This document shows positions 16,507 through 24,920 of a stretch of 64,000 nucleotides of DNA, piece by piece. Positions within the stretch are counted from its first letter, which is position 1. Every line of letters starts with the position of its first letter. The translations under genes and the position numbers were made by a program. The notes below the pieces were generated by a model. That model was not told the DNA's origin, ran no database searches, and saw only the letters and a list, made by a program, of their open reading frames with translations. Origin of the DNA: Microbacterium terregens. GTDB lineage: Bacteria; Pseudomonadota; Alphaproteobacteria; Sphingomonadales; Sphingomonadaceae. The stretch covers positions 62,001 to 126,000 of the forward strand of contig NZ_BSEX01000024.1 of the NCBI RefSeq assembly GCF_027922045.1, read 5' to 3'.

Positions 16507-17634
16507 TCAAACGCCGGCCTGGCGTTCACCCTGCCCGACCATGCGCTCGATCCGCGCCGCCTGGTCGGGACAGACGAGGCCGCGGCTCGCCATCCATTCG
16601 TCGGAGAAGCAGGTGGAGGCGTAGCGCTCGCCGGGATCGCACAGCAGCGTGACGATGGAACCCTGCTCCCCGCGCGCGGCCATCTCCTCGATCAGCGTCA
16701 GGCAGGCGATGAGGTTGGTGCCGGTCGACGGGCCGCAGCGGCGGCCGAGCACCGCCGAGAGCTGCCGGGCGCCGCCGAAGCTCGCGGCGTCGGGCACCGC
16801 GATCATCCGGTCGATGACGTTCGGCACGAACGACGGCTCGACGCGTGGGCGGCCAATCCCCTCCACCAGCGTCATCGGCCCGTCCCAAGCGGTGACGCTG
16901 CGATCGGCGAAGTAGCGGTGGAAGACCGAGCCCTCCGGATCGGCGACGCACAGCCGGGTCGCATGCCCGCGGTAGCGCAGGTAGCGGCCGATGGTGGCGG
17001 AGGTGCCGCCGGTGCCGGCCCCGCATACGATCCAGGTCGGGATCGGATGCGCCTCCAGCGCCATTTGCGCGAAGATCGACTCCGCGATGTTGTTGTTGCC
17101 GCGCCAGTCGGTCGCACGCTCGGCATAGGTGAACTGGTCGAGGTAGTGGCCGCCGGTTTCGGCCGCGATCCGCTCCGCCTCGGCATAGACGGTGCGCGGG
17201 TCAGCGACCTTGTGGCAGCGGCCGCCGAGATGCTCGATCGCCGCGATCTTCTCGGGCGAGGTCGAGTGCGGCAGCACCGCCACGAACGGCAACCCGAGCA
17301 GCCGGGCGAAATAGGCTTCCGACACCGCCGTCGAGCCTGAGGATGCCTCTACCACGGTGGTGCCCGCATCGATCCAGCCGTTGCACAGCGCGTGGAGGAA
17401 CAGCGAGCGGGCGAGCCGGTGCTTGAGGCTGCCGGTCGGGTGGCTCGACTCGTCCTTCAGGTACAGGCGCACGCCGCCGGCCGCCGCCGAAAGCGGCACC
17501 TCGATCAGGTGCGTGTCGGCGGAACGCCGCTGCTCCGCCGTCAGCCGGGCGATGGCGTCCGCCACCCAGCCGCGATCGCCCGGGCGCGACGCGCGCGATT
17601 GAACTTCCCCAGGGGCTGTGTCGTTACGGAGCAC
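16507..17634 (-). CDS. PLP-dependent cysteine-synthase-like enzyme
   Basis: A 375-residue fold-type II PLP enzyme. The Schiff-base lysine lies in [11 protein letters not shown], the substrate or phosphate loop in [13 protein letters not shown], and the cofactor glycine loop in [17 protein letters not shown]. Its length and the [15 protein letters not shown] signature place it in the cysteine synthase/cystathionine beta-synthase group. Whether it makes cysteine or degrades it (desulfhydrase) is not clear. The GTG at 17634 is chosen because AAAGGA lies six bases upstream; further upstream the frame has no family similarity. It diverges from the DUF2946 gene. Confidence 0.85.
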   Translation of the reverse strand: MLRNDTAPGEVQSRASRPGDRGWVADAIARLTAEQRRSADTHLIEVPLSAAAGGVRLYLKDESSHPTGSLKHRLARSLFLHALCNGWIDAGTTVVEASSGSTAVSEAYFARLLGLPFVAVLPHSTSPEKIAAIEHLGGRCHKVADPRTVYAEAERIAAETGGHYLDQFTYAERATDWRGNNNIAESIFAQMALEAHPIPTWIVCGAGTGGTSATIGRYLRYRGHATRLCVADPEGSVFHRYFADRSVTAWDGPMTLVEGIGRPRVEPSFVPNVIDRMIAVPDAASFGGARQLSAVLGRRCGPSTGTNLIACLTLIEEMAARGEQGSIVTLLCDPGERYASTCFSDEWMASRGLVCPDQAARIERMVGQGERQAGV

Positions 17635-17766
17635 GGATGATCCTTTCGTGGCGCCACTCTGCGCGCGCTCGTCGCGCAAGCCTCGGGGTAGGTCAATGCG
17701 GCGGCCCTGCGGCCGGTGCAGGGCGCGGCGCGTGACTTGCCTGCGCCCTCCCGGTACAGCGGATCT

Positions 17767-18210
17767 GTGACCGCGCTTCGCCGCTACCTCCTGGCCCATC
17801 GCCGGTCGGCCGCCTGGCTGATCGCGGCGGCGCTGTTGATGCGGCTGCTGATCCCGACCGGCTACATGCTGGTGGCCTCCCCGGCCGGCCTTCCGACCTT
17901 TGCGATGTGCTCAGGCTATGGCGCGGTCCTGCCCGCGGCGGCCGCGCACGGGGCGGGCCATGGCGCCCACGACAGCCACGCGACGACGGGCAGCGGGGAG
18001 CACCACGGCCAGCAGCACGATGTCAAGGAGCAGCCCCCTTGCGCGTTCGCGGGGGTTGCGACGGCGGCGCTTGCCGCGACCGATCCGCTGCTGCTGGCGA
18101 TCGCGCTGTTCTTCATCCTGGCGGCCAGCTTCCGGTTGCCCGTGCGGGTGCCCGTCGCGGCGAGCCCGTTCCTGCGTCCGCCGCTGCGGGGACCCCCCAC
18201 CACCGCCTGA
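17767..18210 (+). CDS. DUF2946-type membrane protein with His/Cys-rich loop
   Basis: A 147-residue protein with an N-terminal membrane segment around [21 protein letters not shown] and a second near [15 protein letters not shown]. Between them are MCSGYG, a histidine-rich stretch of about 25 residues beginning [11 protein letters not shown], and PPCAFAG. This is the DUF2946 pattern, a family often found beside TonB receptors and metal genes. The His and Cys residues suggest metal binding at the periplasmic face. The start is the GTG at 17767. It opens a co-directional run with the TonB receptor (54 bp gap) and a PepSY protein. Confidence 0.75.
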   Translation: MTALRRYLLAHRRSAAWLIAAALLMRLLIPTGYMLVASPAGLPTFAMCSGYGAVLPAAAAHGAGHGAHDSHATTGSGEHHGQQHDVKEQPPCAFAGVATAALAATDPLLLAIALFFILAASFRLPVRVPVAASPFLRPPLRGPPTTA

Positions 18211-18264
18211 TCCGCTCATCACGTCAAGGGCGTCCCCAAGGGGTCGCCGGATCAGGATATTTGC

Positions 18265-20283
18265 ATGACCTTGTTTCGAACCGCCGCATACGCGGCGTTC
18301 GTCGTCGCGGCCTCTCCCGCGGCGGCGCAATCGAGCGACCGTGACGTCGCCGACACCAGCCTGACGGTGGGATCCGTCGTCGTCACCGGCACCCGCCTCC
18401 CCCGCTCCGGGGACGAGGTGCTCACCTCCGTCGACGTGCTGGGCGGCGATCTCGCCCAGCGCCAGAGCGTGGACAATACATGGGAGCTGTTCGCGCGCCT
18501 GCCCGGCGTGACGCTCACCGACTTCAACCAGGGCAATACTTCCGGCCGCTTCTCGATCCGCGGCTTCAATGGCGAGGGGGAGATCAACGCGGTCAAGCTG
18601 CTGATCGACGGCATTCCCAGCAACGCCAACGACGGCGGCATGGTGTTCATCGACATGGTGATGCCGCTGGACATCGCCGCGGTGGAACTGGTCCGCGGCA
18701 CCGCAGACCCGCGCTATGGGCTCCACAACATCGCGGGCAACGCCAACATCCTGACCCGCATCGGCGGCACCTACCTGGACGCGCGAGCGCTGGCGGGGGC
18801 GTTCGGGACCTATGAGGGACAGGTCTCCGCCGGGATCGAGCGCGGCGGCTTCAGCCAGAACTACTTCGTCGGATATCGCCAGACCGACGGCTTTCGCGAG
18901 CATGCCGACCTGCGCCGCGCCAACCTGGCGGGCAAGTGGTTCTATGATCTCGGCGGCGCCGCGGTGGGCGCAATCGCGCGATATTCGACGGCGAAAGCGC
19001 AGGAGCCGGGCTATCTGACGAGCAGGGACAACGCCGAGAACCGCTCCACCTCCTACGCGATTTCGGAGACGGACGGTGGCAAGCGGCGGCTGGGGGAATA
19101 TAGCCTGCATCTCGACGCGGATGTCGCGTCCGAGCTGAGCCTTGCTGCCAAGGCCTATGTCACCACCCAGTTCGATGACCGCTACGTGCGCTTCTCCGCC
19201 GACGTCTCGCAGCAGCGGCGGCTGACGGAGGAGACGCAATATGGCGGGCTGCTCACGCTCCACTATCGACCCGAGGTGGCGTTCCTCCACCGGCTGCAAA
19301 TTGAGGCGGGCGGCGACGTGCAGGTGCAGGACAACAAGAGCCGCCGCTGGCTGACCGAGCGGCGGGTGGCGACCCGGCAGACCCGGGACCAGGCCTTCGA
19401 TCTCACCGTCTACGGCGGCTATGTGCAGGCGGTGATCGAGCCGACCGGGTGGCTGAAGATCACGCCGGCCTGGCGGGTGGACCGGGTATCGGGCGAGCTT
19501 GACGACCGGCTTGCCGGCGCGCGCTATGCCGTCAACGACTATGGCACGATCAGCCAGCCGAAGCTCAGCGTCGCGGTGACGCCACTGACCGGGCTGACCG
19601 CCTATGCGAACTATGGTCGCACGTTCCAGATCGGCGCGGGATCGGGCGCCTATAAGGTGCCGCCGCGGACGACTGACCTGGCCCCGTCGATCAACACCGG
19701 CTGGGAGGCGGGGGTTAAATATGCCCGCGGCACCTGGCTGGAGGGACGCGTCGCACTGTGGCGGCAGACCGCGACCGGCGAGATCAAGCGCCGCCTGAAC
19801 GACCCCAACGGCGACTTCGACAATCTGGGCGAAACGCGCCGGCAGGGGATCGACGTGCAGGTGAACCTGGCCCCAATCGCCGGGGTGAGCCTGTGGGGTG
19901 CCTACTCCTACCAGCATGCTCGCATCCGGACGCCCGATCCCGCCACCCCGGCGCAGGCGGGGAACTGGATCGACCACGTTCCGCAGAACCTGTTCTCGGG
20001 CGGGCTGGACCTCGTCCCGGCCGCACGCTGGCGCGTGTCGCTGTGGGGCAATGGCCAGTTCTCGTACGAGCTTACCGCCAACAACGATCGCGGCCGTTAC
20101 GGCGCCTATGTGGTGGTGTCGAGCGAGGTCGCGTTCGAAGTGACGCCGCAGGTGGAGCTTTCGGCCCAGGTGAAGAACCTGGGCAATGAGCAATATGAAT
20201 ATGTGTGGTGGGACGGCACCCAGCTGCTCAACGCCCCTGCGGACCCGCGCGCGCTGTACGGCGCCGTGCGGCTGCGATTCTGA
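18265..20283 (+). CDS. TonB-dependent outer membrane receptor (metal or siderophore type)
   Basis: A 672-residue receptor with a signal peptide ending AAAQSS near residue 20, a TonB-box region VGSVVVTGTRLPR, a plug domain (LARLPGV-like segment, SIRGFNGEGEINAVKLLIDG, VELVRGTADPRYG) and a 22-strand-type barrel ending in VRLRF with a terminal aromatic residue. The size of about 670 residues is typical of metal-chelate or vitamin receptors rather than the roughly 1000-residue carbohydrate type. The following PepSY gene starts 11 bp after the stop. Together with DUF2946 it probably forms one uptake unit for copper or a ferric siderophore; the receptor itself does not show which. Confidence 0.88.
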   Translation: MTLFRTAAYAAFVVAASPAAAQSSDRDVADTSLTVGSVVVTGTRLPRSGDEVLTSVDVLGGDLAQRQSVDNTWELFARLPGVTLTDFNQGNTSGRFSIRGFNGEGEINAVKLLIDGIPSNANDGGMVFIDMVMPLDIAAVELVRGTADPRYGLHNIAGNANILTRIGGTYLDARALAGAFGTYEGQVSAGIERGGFSQNYFVGYRQTDGFREHADLRRANLAGKWFYDLGGAAVGAIARYSTAKAQEPGYLTSRDNAENRSTSYAISETDGGKRRLGEYSLHLDADVASELSLAAKAYVTTQFDDRYVRFSADVSQQRRLTEETQYGGLLTLHYRPEVAFLHRLQIEAGGDVQVQDNKSRRWLTERRVATRQTRDQAFDLTVYGGYVQAVIEPTGWLKITPAWRVDRVSGELDDRLAGARYAVNDYGTISQPKLSVAVTPLTGLTAYANYGRTFQIGAGSGAYKVPPRTTDLAPSINTGWEAGVKYARGTWLEGRVALWRQTATGEIKRRLNDPNGDFDNLGETRRQGIDVQVNLAPIAGVSLWGAYSYQHARIRTPDPATPAQAGNWIDHVPQNLFSGGLDLVPAARWRVSLWGNGQFSYELTANNDRGRYGAYVVVSSEVAFEVTPQVELSAQVKNLGNEQYEYVWWDGTQLLNAPADPRALYGAVRLRF

Positions 20284-20294
20284 GGAAGTCGCGC

Positions 20295-21620
20295 ATGGCA
20301 ACGTCTGCAGCCGCGACCGGCGGCTTCTATCGCGCGGTATGGCGCTGGCACTTCTATGCCGGCCTGCTGGTGCTCCCCTTCCTCATCTGGCTGGCGATCA
20401 CCGGCGCCTTGTACCTGTACAAGCCGGAGCTGGAGCGGCTGATCTATCCGCAGCTGGTGGCGGTCGAGCCAGAGGCTGCGCCGCTCCCGCTCGGCACCCT
20501 GCTGGAGCGGGTACGCCATGAGACCGGCGGCGCAGTAATCGAGGTGGATCGCCCTGCCGGGGCCGCAGAAAGCTGGCGTATGCTGGTCACCACGTCTGAA
20601 GGGACGCAGCAAACGGCGTGGGTGGATCCGTATCGCGGAACGGTGCTGGGACTTACGCGCAAGGGCGGCGCGTTGCAGACGGTGCGCGATCTCCACAGCC
20701 TGATCCTCACCGGACCGGTCGGCAACGCGCTGATCGAGGCGGTAGGCGGCTGGGCAATCCTGCTGGTCGTGACCGGCGTGTACCTGTGGTGGCCGCGCGG
20801 CGGCAGTCCGGCCCTGCGCGTACGCGGGACCCCGGGAGGACGCCTGTTCTGGCGGGATCTCCATGCGGCAGTCGGCGTCGTCGCCGGCACGGTGGTACTG
20901 TTCCTGGCGGTGACCGGCATGCCGTGGACCGGCACCTGGGGCAATGCGCTACGCGGCACGATCGCGAGCCAGGGGCTCGGCCGCCCGGAGCCGCCACAGG
21001 CAAGCGCGATGCCGGGCCACGGCGGCCACGCCGGCCATGACGTGGCCGAGGCGTTGCCCTGGTCTCTCCAGGAAGCGTCGATGCCGCACGGCAGCCACGG
21101 CGACATCGGCGTTGACCGGGCGGCTGCGCTGGCGGCGCGCCATGGCATGACGGCGCCCTGGGTGCTGAGCCTGCCCGCGGCGCCGGGCGAGCCCTACCTC
21201 TTTTCCAAGACGATCCGCCGGGCGGAAGACGGCCGCGCGCTCTACCTGGACGCAGGCAGCGGCCGCGTGTTGCAGGACGCGCGCTTCGCCGGCTTCGGCG
21301 CCGGCGCGAAGGTCGTCGAATGGGGCATCGCCACGCACAAGGGCGAGGAGTACGGCGAGCCGAACCGGCTGCTGATGCTGTTCGGATGCGTCGCCGTGGT
21401 GCTGCTGTCGCTCACCGGCGCGGCCATGTGGTGGAAGCGGCGCGCGCCGGGGACTCTTGCCGCCCCGCCCCGCCACCCGGACCGCCGCGCTGCCCGGGCG
21501 CTCCTCCTCATGATGGCGGCGGCCGGCGTCCTGTTTCCGCTGACGGGGCTCACCATGCTGGTGGCACTCGGGATCGAAGGATTCTTGCGAATGGCTCGCA
21601 CGGAGCCTTTACAGTTGTGA
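20295..21620 (+). CDS. PepSY-domain inner membrane protein with His-rich loop
   Basis: A 441-residue PepSY-associated transmembrane protein with four main membrane helices: FYAGLLVLPFLIWLAITGAL, AILLVVTGVYLWW, VVAGTVVLFLAVTGM and a C-terminal pair near residue 380-430. Conserved His residues flank the helices (WRWHFYAG, RDLHSL, WRDLHAAVG), as in PepSY ferrisiderophore reductases such as FoxB. A periplasmic loop at about residues 235-270 reads GHGGHAGHD and MPHGSHGD, an unusual cluster of His and Met. The ATG at 20295 follows GAGGAAG. It probably reduces or releases metal delivered by the receptor encoded directly upstream. Confidence 0.85.
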   Translation: MATSAAATGGFYRAVWRWHFYAGLLVLPFLIWLAITGALYLYKPELERLIYPQLVAVEPEAAPLPLGTLLERVRHETGGAVIEVDRPAGAAESWRMLVTTSEGTQQTAWVDPYRGTVLGLTRKGGALQTVRDLHSLILTGPVGNALIEAVGGWAILLVVTGVYLWWPRGGSPALRVRGTPGGRLFWRDLHAAVGVVAGTVVLFLAVTGMPWTGTWGNALRGTIASQGLGRPEPPQASAMPGHGGHAGHDVAEALPWSLQEASMPHGSHGDIGVDRAAALAARHGMTAPWVLSLPAAPGEPYLFSKTIRRAEDGRALYLDAGSGRVLQDARFAGFGAGAKVVEWGIATHKGEEYGEPNRLLMLFGCVAVVLLSLTGAAMWWKRRAPGTLAAPPRHPDRRAARALLLMMAAAGVLFPLTGLTMLVALGIEGFLRMARTEPLQL

Positions 21621-21629
21621 CGGGCGCTT

Positions 21630-21650
21630 TATTGAGAACCACACGCAATA
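21630..21650. promoter_or_regulatory. Inverted repeat TATTG-N11-CAATA ahead of the second PepSY module
   Basis: In the 137-bp gap between the two uptake modules, TATTG (21630-21634) and CAATA (21646-21650) form a perfect interrupted palindrome. The left half continues as ATTGAGAA, which resembles a Fur half-site. It may be an iron-responsive operator for the DUF3649-PepSY-DUF3325 genes. The right half does not complete a classic Fur box. Confidence 0.3.
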
Positions 21651-21757
21651 GCGGAGTGGGGAATTACCGTGATCGTGTCCTTCGGCTGCCTTCAGGCTGC
21701 ACGTCCTGTCCCGTTCGCGGCGGCATTCCCTAGCATCCTCGGTCCGGACAGCGGCCG

Positions 21758-22072
21758 GTGAGCGCGGCCGCTGCCAAGCACAACGGTGGTCACCGCCAGT
21801 CGCTGGCGCTCAGCGCCCGCATCGTGGCGGCGACGCTGGGCAATTATGTCGTGACCTCGCTCGCTACGGGGCTGCTCGCGCGGACCTGGCCGATCGCGCC
21901 GGCGCAGGCGACGATGGCCTCGACGCTGCTGGCGTTCGTGATCTTTCCGGTCATCGCGCTCACCGCCTTTGCCATTCGTTCTCCCTGGAAGCTCTGGGCG
22001 GGGCTGATCGCCGCCGCCGTCCTGCTGGGAGGCGGGCTCTGGCTCTCGCTGGCGTCGGGAGGCCGGCTGTGA
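21758..22072 (+). CDS. DUF3649-family small membrane protein
   Basis: A 104-residue protein with three predicted membrane helices (around residues 18-40, 48-70 and 75-98) and no catalytic motif. The start is GTG 21758. In many Proteobacteria DUF3649, PepSY and DUF3325 genes occur together next to siderophore receptors, and the same order is seen here. Its stop overlaps the start of the next gene by four bases. The function is unknown; it is probably an accessory part of a periplasmic metal-reduction complex. Confidence 0.75.
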   Translation: MSAAAAKHNGGHRQSLALSARIVAATLGNYVVTSLATGLLARTWPIAPAQATMASTLLAFVIFPVIALTAFAIRSPWKLWAGLIAAAVLLGGGLWLSLASGGRL

Positions 22073-23658
22073 AGGACGGGTTCCGCCAGTGCATGGCCTG
22101 GCTGCACACCTGGACTGGGCTGCTGTTCGGCTGGCTGCTGTTCGCGGTGTTCGCGACGGGAACGGCCGCATACTTCCAGGACGAGATCACGCGCTGGATG
22201 CGCCCGGAAGTGAGCGGCCATCCCTCCACCGTGCAATCCGCCCAGGGCGCGGTACGCTGGCTGGGCGAGCATGCCGGTGATGCGCGCAGCTGGTACATCA
22301 CGCTCCCCAGCGCACGCGGTGCCGAGACCACGGCGTTCTGGGTCCCCGGCGAAAAGGCGGGCGCCCCGGGCAAGCCCGGTGGGCGCGGCGGTCGCGGACG
22401 CGGCGACACGCAGGCGGTGCTCGACGGTGAGGGCAACAAGGTTGCCGCACGCGAGACGCGGGGCGGCTTCTTCCTCTACCGCTTCCACTTCGACCTTCAC
22501 TACATGCCGGTGCTGTGGGCGCGCTACCTGGTGGGCATCGCAGCGATGTTCATGCTGGTCGCCATTCTTTCGGGAATCATCACCCACAAGAAGATCTTCG
22601 TCGATTTCTTCCTGCTGCGGTTCGGCAAAGGGCAGCGTAGCTGGCTGGACGCGCACAACGTTACGGCGGTGACGGCGCTGCCGTTCCACCTGATGATTAC
22701 CTATACCGGGCTGGTAACGCTCGCGGTGATGTACATGCCCTGGGGCATTGCTGCGAACTATGCGGAGCCGACCGGCTATTACCAGCAGCTTCGAGGCGAG
22801 GCGCCACCGGTCGAACGGTCGGGGATCGCCGCGCCGATGGCGCCGATCGCGCCGATGATCGCAGAGGCGCAGCGCCGCTGGAACGGCGCCGACGTGGGCG
22901 TAGTCACCGTCGCCAATCCGGGCGACACCACCGCGACCGTGACGCTGGTCCGCGCGATGGGAAGCGGCATCGGCACCCGCGGGCCGTCCGTCACCTTCTC
23001 GGGCGCGACCGGCAAGTTCGCGTCGGCAAGCCCGGAACAGGGCGGCGCGGCGGCGACCGAAAGCGTGATGGTGGGCCTTCATGCCGGCCGGTTCGCCGAC
23101 ATCGCGCTCCGCTGGTTCTATTTCCTCTCCGGCGTGGGCGGCACAATCATGGTCGGTAGCGGCCTGGTGCTGTGGACGGTGAAGCGGCGGGCGAAGCTGC
23201 CGAACCCTGCCCGACCGCATTTCGGCTTCCGCCTGGTGGAACGCCTGAATATCGCCGCGATCGGCGGGCTGATGGCCGGCATCGCGACCTATTTCCTCGC
23301 GAACCGCCTGCTGCCGGTGCAGATGGACGGTCGTGCGGAGTGGGAGATCCACTGGATGTTCATCGTCTGGGGCGCGTCGCTCGTATGGGCGATCGCCCGC
23401 CCCGCCCGCCGCGCCTGGGTAGAGGTGCTGACGGCCGGCGCGGCGCTTTATGCCGCAATTCCCGTGGTCAACGCCGTCACCACGTCGCGCAATCCGATCA
23501 CGAGCATCGCCGCTGGCGACTGGCTGTTCCCGAGCTTCGACCTGGTGATGCTGGCCATCGCAGCGGCACTCGGCTGGAGCGCACGCAAGGTCCACCGCAA
23601 CGCATCCAAGGCGACCGGCCTTCGCACGCCGCGCGCAAAGGAGCTCGCACTCGCATGA
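22069..23658 (+). CDS. PepSY-associated transmembrane protein (ferrisiderophore-reductase-like)
   Basis: A 529-residue PepSY membrane protein, distinct from the 441-residue one upstream. Helices are seen at residues 8-35, around 150-175 (LVGIAAMFMLVAILSGIITH), 195-225, 345-370 and in a C-terminal hydrophobic block. Conserved histidines occur in CMAWLHTWTG, RFHFDLHYM and DAHNVTAV, suited to haem or metal binding as in FoxB-like reductases. A Gly/Arg-rich insertion PGGRGGRGRGDTQ near residue 105 is unusual. The start overlaps the DUF3649 stop and its own stop overlaps the DUF3325 start (ATGA), so the three are translationally coupled. Confidence 0.85.
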   Translation: MKDGFRQCMAWLHTWTGLLFGWLLFAVFATGTAAYFQDEITRWMRPEVSGHPSTVQSAQGAVRWLGEHAGDARSWYITLPSARGAETTAFWVPGEKAGAPGKPGGRGGRGRGDTQAVLDGEGNKVAARETRGGFFLYRFHFDLHYMPVLWARYLVGIAAMFMLVAILSGIITHKKIFVDFFLLRFGKGQRSWLDAHNVTAVTALPFHLMITYTGLVTLAVMYMPWGIAANYAEPTGYYQQLRGEAPPVERSGIAAPMAPIAPMIAEAQRRWNGADVGVVTVANPGDTTATVTLVRAMGSGIGTRGPSVTFSGATGKFASASPEQGGAAATESVMVGLHAGRFADIALRWFYFLSGVGGTIMVGSGLVLWTVKRRAKLPNPARPHFGFRLVERLNIAAIGGLMAGIATYFLANRLLPVQMDGRAEWEIHWMFIVWGASLVWAIARPARRAWVEVLTAGAALYAAIPVVNAVTTSRNPITSIAAGDWLFPSFDLVMLAIAAALGWSARKVHRNASKATGLRTPRAKELALA

Positions 23659-23942
23659 TCCACCTGCTGCTCCTCCTGGTCGCGGCGCTGAGCTTCAGCG
23701 CCCTGATGCACGGCCTGCCGCGCCACCAGGGACCCCTGCTGCACCGCATGCTGCCGCGCCAAGCGAGCCGGCGCCTGCGGATCGCCGGCTGGGCCGGCAT
23801 CGCGCTCGGCACCGCACTGGCGGTACTGGCGTTCGGCTGGGGCTATGGCCTGATCGTCTGGCTGGGAGCCTGCACGTTGGGCGCGACCGCTGCGGTCCTG
23901 CACCTCGCCTTTCGCATCCAGGCCCGGCGGCACGTGCGCTGA
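23655..23942 (+). CDS. DUF3325-family small membrane protein
   Basis: A 95-residue protein with three hydrophobic segments, beginning MIHLLLLLVAALSFSALMHG and including a central GIALGTALAVLAFGWGYGLI. It matches DUF3325 in size, topology and context. The ATG overlaps the PepSY stop (ATGA at 23655-23658). It ends the second uptake module. No enzymatic function can be inferred; genetic association suggests an accessory role with the PepSY protein in metal release in the inner membrane. Confidence 0.75.
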   Translation: MIHLLLLLVAALSFSALMHGLPRHQGPLLHRMLPRQASRRLRIAGWAGIALGTALAVLAFGWGYGLIVWLGACTLGATAAVLHLAFRIQARRHVR

Positions 23943-23950
23943 CTTCATCC

Positions 23951-23979
23951 GTGACACGCAGGTGACCGGGCGATGACAG
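23951..23979. promoter_or_regulatory. Three tandem PhoB-type half-sites
   Basis: GTGACAC (23951), GTGACCG (23962) and ATGACAG (23973) recur every 11 bp with 4-bp spacers. On the minus strand they read CTGTCAT, CGGTCAC and GTGTCAC, close to the PHO-box half-site CTGTCAT/C. They lie 78 bp before the PlcP-like gene, but in the reverse of the usual orientation toward it. Confidence 0.5.
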
Positions 23980-24056
23980 CGGCGTCACCCGATTGCAAAG
24001 CGCCTGTAGCCTGTCTGCCCTAAAGCTCCCCTCGGCCCGACGATGGGAGTTCGCAC

Positions 24057-24920
24057 ATGCCGCGCACCGCACTCGCCCCCGCCCTCAAGACCCTTCCCGC
24101 CTGGATCGCCGAACCCGAGTCCTACGCACCCGAGGCACCGCGGCGGGCGTTTCGGACGGTGTTCGTGTCCGACGTCCATCTGGGCACGCCCGGCAGCAGC
24201 GCCCGCGCGCTGGTGGAGTTCCTGCGCTCCGTCGAGTGCGAGACGCTCTACCTGGTCGGCGACATCGTGGACGGCTGGCAGATCCGCAAAGGCTGGTACT
24301 GGCCGGCCAGCCACAATGACGTGGTCCGCACCATCCTGAAGTTCGCCCGGCGCGGCACGCGCGTCGTCTACCTGCCGGGCAACCACGACGAGGCTTTCCG
24401 CGACTATGTCGGGCTGGAGTTCGGCGGCGTCGAACTGCTGGACGAGGACATCCACACCACCGCGGATGGCCGCCGCCTGCTGGTGCTGCACGGTGACCAG
24501 TTCGATGGCGTGGTGCTCTACGCGCGCTGGCTCGCCTTCCTTGGGGACCATGCCTACACGCTGCTGCTGAAGGCGAACCGGCTGTGGAACGCAGGCCGCA
24601 GGCGGATGGGCCTGCCCTATTGGTCGCTCTCCGCCTACGCCAAGAACCGGGTGAAGAATGCGGTGAGCTTCATCTCCCGCTTCGAGGAAACGGTCGCCCA
24701 TGCCGCCGCCGAACGCGGGGTCGACGGGGTGGTTTGCGGGCATATTCACACCGCGGAGATCCGTCGGATCGGCGACGTGACCTATTACAACGACGGCGAC
24801 TGGGTGGAGAGCTGCACCGCGCTGGTGGAGCACGCCGATGGCCGTATGGAGTTGATCGACTGGCATGCCGAGGCGGCAGTCGCTGCCGCGGCCTGCGCCG
24901 GCGTGGCGGTCGAGGCATGA
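24057..24920 (+). CDS. PlcP-like metallophosphoesterase (UDP-2,3-diacylglucosamine diphosphatase family)
   Basis: A 287-residue calcineurin-like phosphoesterase with SDVHLGT near residue 38, GDIVDGW near 68, GNHDE near 105, HGDQFD near 143 and GHIHTAE near 226. Automatic pipelines often call this LpxH-like. Family knowledge: PlcP of rhizobia and marine bacteria is in this group, cleaves phospholipid head groups to diacylglycerol under phosphate starvation, and is often encoded next to a lipid glycosyltransferase. Here a GT4 gene overlaps its stop (ATGA) and PhoB-like repeats lie upstream, which favours the PlcP role over lipid A synthesis. It is cytoplasmic or membrane-peripheral. Substrate assignment is inference. 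Confidence 0.75.
   Translation: MPRTALAPALKTLPAWIAEPESYAPEAPRRAFRTVFVSDVHLGTPGSSARALVEFLRSVECETLYLVGDIVDGWQIRKGWYWPASHNDVVRTILKFARRGTRVVYLPGNHDEAFRDYVGLEFGGVELLDEDIHTTADGRRLLVLHGDQFDGVVLYARWLAFLGDHAYTLLLKANRLWNAGRRRMGLPYWSLSAYAKNRVKNAVSFISRFEETVAHAAAERGVDGVVCGHIHTAEIRRIGDVTYYNDGDWVESCTALVEHADGRMELIDWHAEAAVAAAACAGVAVEA

Noticed and set aside
17635..17766. Cobalamin riboswitch ahead of the DUF2946-receptor genes
   Set aside because: The 132-bp gap is too short and lacks the conserved B12-box and core segments.
17911..20301. A 796-codon minus-strand frame opposite the first TonB receptor
   Set aside because: The plus-strand receptor has signal peptide, plug and barrel motifs; the minus frame has none.
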